Below the pieces are notes generated by a model. That model was not told where the DNA came from and did no database searches. It saw nothing but the letters and a program-made list of their open reading frames with translations. A stretch of DNA of 15,187 nt from Lachnospiraceae bacterium (GTDB taxonomy: Bacteria; Bacillota; Clostridia; Lachnospirales; Lachnospiraceae): positions 1 through 15,187 of the forward strand of contig CAADYR010000125.1 of NCBI GenBank assembly GCA_900753305.1, written 5' to 3'. Below, piece by piece: positions 12,563 to 15,187 of this stretch (the stretch's first letter is position 1; every line of letters begins with the position of its first letter). The position numbers were made by a program, and so were the translations under genes.

Positions 12563-14278
12563 TTATTGCAGAAGCTGCAATACAGACTGTGGCCTCTCGT
12601 TAGCCTGTGCCAGCATTGCTGTAGAGGACTGTACCAATACCTGCACAGTAGAATACTCTGTCATTTCTGTAGCCATATCCACATCCATGATACGGGAATA
12701 TGCCGCTGTCATATTTTCTTCTGTACTGTCAAGATTTGTAATTGTATGTTCAATACGGTTGGCATATGCACCGATTTTAGCACGGATTCCCGATAACTGG
12801 TTGATGGCATCTCCAATGGTATCAATGGCTGCTGTAGCTTTGTCCTCTGTAGTAATATCCAGATCCTTCACTCCCATGTACAATGCCTGTAGTGCCGGTA
12901 TCTCTATCTGGATCACCTGTCCTTCATTGGCTCCGACCTGCAGACGCATTGCTCCAATACCTGTAAGATCAAGAAGGATGCTGTCTTTATCATTATTGAC
13001 ATCACCTACTTTATACGTAGTTCTGGTAGTCTCCGTATGCGTATAGAGATAATTATTTAACAGATTACCATGTACTGTAACAGGCAAGGTACTTATATAC
13101 GAACCGTTCTTATTTTCATCCCAACCGTTAGGATTTTCTATAATAACCTCAAATTCCTTTTCTACTTCCTGTGATGATTTATCTGTAGGTTCTGCAGTGA
13201 TTTTAAACTTACCATTTACATAGGTACAGGAAGTAACCTTAATTGTCTTGTCCCCAAACTGATCTCTGAAAGCATCTGCAAAATCATTAGAAAGACCGCT
13301 TAATAAATTACTTTGTGTTGCACCAGAACTAATTGTTGTAGGTGTGTTTGTTATTAGTTTTCCTTTTTCATCTACCTGTTTTTTAAAGCTTATTTCACTG
13401 ATATTATACTTTACATTTCCACTGGCATCTTTTACTGTTACATTTCTGAAACTATCAGTTGTATAATATTTTGGTGTACTGGTTGTTGTTACTCCACTGT
13501 TACCTACTGCTTTTCTGTTATTCAGCGTCAGCTTCACTTCAAAGTTATCTTCACCCTTGATCACAATGTTCTCATCCTCCAGTATAACTCTGGAACCATC
13601 TGGAAATGCCTTCAATCCTGAATTTGTTGTCACATCTGTTACAAGCGCATCACGGATTTTATCAGCACTGACTGCTGAGTATTTATCCTCATGAGTAACT
13701 TCACCATTTGCATCTTTTTTGATATATGCGTCAAAATCTTTGATCGTATCCTCATCATGATAATACTCCAGTCCCTTGATCATATAGGTTCCACTGGTCA
13801 CACCATCACTATAGGACATAACCTTGACATTCTCTGTATTGGTATAGCCTTTATAAGCGAAGCTACCATCCAAAAGATTCTGTGCATTGAACTGTGTTGT
13901 CTCTGCAATTCTGTCCAATTCCTGCACAAGCTGATCGATCTCTAACTGGATCTGTTCACGGTCAGAATCGGCATTCGTGCCGTTGGCTGCCTGAATGGCA
14001 AGTTCATTCATTCTTTGCAGGATCTCATGCATTTCTGTCATAGCACCATCTGCCGTATTTACAACAGAAATACCATCGTTTGCATTGTTGTTTGCCTGCT
14101 TTAAACATCTGATCTGTGAACTCATTTTTAATGAAATTGCCAGACCTGCTGCATCATCTGCCGCACTGTTGATCTTTAATCCACTTGAAAGCCTTTCTAT
14201 AGAATTAGAAAGACGGTTATCATTATTATTCAGGCAATTTCTGGCAATGATAGATGAAATATTATAATTGATTCTCAT
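12563..14278 (-). CDS. fliC: Flagellin
   Basis: A 571-residue flagellin. The conserved N-terminal D0/D1 part is about 1-140 (MRINYNIS, LSSGLKINSAADDAAGLAIS, LQRMNELAIQAANGTN at 87-102), the C-terminal D1/D0 part about 445-571 (LQVGANEGQ, then YSRIMDVDMATEMTEYS and ANERPQSVLQLLQ). The middle 300 residues (about 141-440) are beta-rich, Thr/Ser/Asn/Lys-rich and would form the surface domains; they show no motif I recognise. Flagellin has no N-terminal signal peptide because the flagellar export system secretes it. Unusual for the family, it has cysteines at 15, 58 and 351, two of them in the packed filament core. AGGAGA about eight bases before the ATG sets the start. It follows the upstream gene by 41 bases and precedes fliS by 76. 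No clear sigma-28 box is visible in the short gap. Confidence 0.95.
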   Translation of the reverse strand: MRINYNISSIIARNCLNNNDNRLSNSIERLSSGLKINSAADDAAGLAISLKMSSQIRCLKQANNNANDGISVVNTADGAMTEMHEILQRMNELAIQAANGTNADSDREQIQLEIDQLVQELDRIAETTQFNAQNLLDGSFAYKGYTNTENVKVMSYSDGVTSGTYMIKGLEYYHDEDTIKDFDAYIKKDANGEVTHEDKYSAVSADKIRDALVTDVTTNSGLKAFPDGSRVILEDENIVIKGEDNFEVKLTLNNRKAVGNSGVTTTSTPKYYTTDSFRNVTVKDASGNVKYNISEISFKKQVDEKGKLITNTPTTISSGATQSNLLSGLSNDFADAFRDQFGDKTIKVTSCTYVNGKFKITAEPTDKSSQEVEKEFEVIIENPNGWDENKNGSYISTLPVTVHGNLLNNYLYTHTETTRTTYKVGDVNNDKDSILLDLTGIGAMRLQVGANEGQVIQIEIPALQALYMGVKDLDITTEDKATAAIDTIGDAINQLSGIRAKIGAYANRIEHTITNLDSTEENMTAAYSRIMDVDMATEMTEYSTVQVLVQSSTAMLAQANERPQSVLQLLQ

Positions 14279-14319
14279 GTTTCTTCTCTCCTATTCTGCA
14301 CATATTCTATGCTTGTACA

Positions 14320-15187
14320 TCAGGCTGCTGCCCGTTGAAGATTCAGACCCTGCAAAGCGGTCATGAAAGCTTTGGCTGTCTGGTATAATTCTTTTGTAGA
14401 AAGCTTCTCGGATTCCTCTATATCTCTGTCCTGTCCAAATCTGTTTAGATCAAGCTCTTTTGTTTCTACAAGACTGACTGATATCTTCTTCTCCACACCG
14501 GTTTCCTGTTGTGTTCTGGTAAATTCTTCTTTCAGATCTGTTTCCAACTGTTTCATATCATCCCAGGAAAGCTTTCGGTCATATGCGATCATTCCTGAAA
14601 CTTTTTCACCGGTAACATCAAAATCTGCAACTACTTTGCCAAGTGTCTCTGTATCCATTGTTACAGTAACTTTACCCACCTGACTGCTGTTATGATATAT
14701 CTTTAAATTGATAGATGTCAGTTCTCCTCTAATATTGACCGGGATTTCATAATTTTCTTCTTTTGCAAGATTTCCGGCCAGCGACAGACTCTTGTAAAGT
14801 GTTTGTGCAGCTTTCACATCAATAACCGAATCTGATGCATGCACCAGATTTTCAACTGCTGCTGATGCCTCGCCAATTAGCTGCTGATATGCGCTGACTG
14901 CACTGTCTTTATCAGTCATATTGCCTGCTACCTGTTCTGCAGCCTGCCACAGATCATCTCTCTCAACGTCTCCTGCTGACTCAAACGCGTCATTGACACT
15001 TGTGTCATTTTCTGTACTGGCAGCCCCGCTTCTTCCAAAGATCTGTTTATACAGCAATCCTCTCTCCATGAGTAACAGTTCTGCAGCCTGAATATTATTC
15101 ACACTGACTGGCTGTTCATAATCGATCAATGCCTGAATTACAGCATCTTCTGTTTCCTGTACTGCATTCATAGTCTGTCTGAACTCC
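14320..15187 (-). CDS. Flagellar hook-length-control-like (FliK/DUF6240-like) protein, 5' end outside the window
   Basis: The frame is open to the window edge (upstream of the Met codon at 15171 it continues through EFRQT), so the true start may lie outside; a GGAG 12 bases before that Met leaves a small chance that it is the start. The visible 283 residues from that Met are acidic and helical to about 145. A C-terminal beta-rich part follows (IPVNIRGELTSINLKIYH, VGKVTVTMDTETLGKVVADF), which resembles the FliK C-terminal fold, where a beta sheet with LGKV-type turns sits near the end. It ends in a helical tail. The reading as a FliK-like or DUF6240 protein rests on this pattern and on the position directly before flagellin; the function is inferred. 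Confidence 0.55.
   Translation of the reverse strand, partial: EFRQTMNAVQETEDAVIQALIDYEQPVSVNNIQAAELLLMERGLLYKQIFGRSGAASTENDTSVNDAFESAGDVERDDLWQAAEQVAGNMTDKDSAVSAYQQLIGEASAAVENLVHASDSVIDVKAAQTLYKSLSLAGNLAKEENYEIPVNIRGELTSINLKIYHNSSQVGKVTVTMDTETLGKVVADFDVTGEKVSGMIAYDRKLSWDDMKQLETDLKEEFTRTQQETGVEKKISVSLVETKELDLNRFGQDRDIEESEKLSTKELYQTAKAFMTALQGLNLQRAAA

Noticed and set aside
12531..13046. 171-codon plus-strand frame opposite the flagellin C-terminus
   Set aside because: It mirrors the conserved flagellin codons and lacks its own start signal.
1..15187. CRISPR arrays, insertion sequences, tRNA or rRNA genes, attachment sites
   Set aside because: I saw no regularly spaced palindromic repeats, transposase, terminal inverted repeats or RNA gene signatures anywhere in the window.

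Overview
The window looks like a chromosomal segment of an anaerobic, flagellated Firmicute, most likely a Lachnospiraceae gut bacterium. The evidence is an A/T-rich sequence with canonical AGGAGG-type ribosome binding sites, a Gram-positive (secretin-less) Tad pilus operon with a Flp1-like pilin and a DUF5702-type protein, a flagellin/FliS pair of clostridial type, and a GlpA-like FAD/[2Fe-2S] dehydrogenase. Every gene except one small one is on the minus strand. I cannot name a species.

Layout, read in the direction of transcription from high to low coordinates. (1) 15187-12010 is a flagellar block: the 3' part of a FliK-like/DUF6240-like protein that runs off the window, a 571-residue flagellin, and its chaperone FliS. 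(2) 11706-12044, on the plus strand, is a small DUF2508 (YaaL-like) gene whose 3' end overlaps the end of fliS; both share a bidirectional terminator inside their coding ends. (3) 11514-11705 is a divergent control region: a strong extended -10 promoter for the minus strand, two 20-bp direct repeats just upstream of it, and a probable plus-strand promoter. (4) 11513-1703 is an eleven-gene Tad (tight adherence / type IVc pilus) operon: prepilin peptidase, TadZ, TadA ATPase, TadB, TadC, a 55-residue Flp1-like pilin, a DUF5702 pseudopilin-like protein, a TadE protein with a Cys/His repeat tail, a second prepilin peptidase, a second TadE protein, and a DUF6382-FHA membrane protein. Genes overlap or are a few bases apart throughout, so they are almost certainly co-transcribed and often translationally coupled. 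(5) 1685-1 starts a new unit with a consensus promoter and a leader carrying an intrinsic terminator (an attenuator), followed by a GlpA-like dehydrogenase and the first 18 codons of a second flavoprotein.

How the genes work together: TadA powers a platform of TadB and TadC, TadZ probably places the machine, the A24 peptidases process Flp and the TadE-like subunits, and the final FHA protein probably couples the machine to Ser/Thr phosphorylation. The flagellin block next door gives the cell a second surface appendage.

The parts I find least ordinary are the 18-bp tandem repeat that builds the tadA stop/tadB start junction and a hexapeptide repeat in TadB; the large predicted ectodomain inserted in TadC; a prepilin-like cleavage site shared by four proteins but with Tyr instead of Glu at +5 in one of them; the HX4C/CX2C repeat tail on a TadE protein; the direct-repeat operator; and the leader attenuator before the GlpA-like gene. 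The only stretches between genes are short (the longest about 190 bases) and all are accounted for below.
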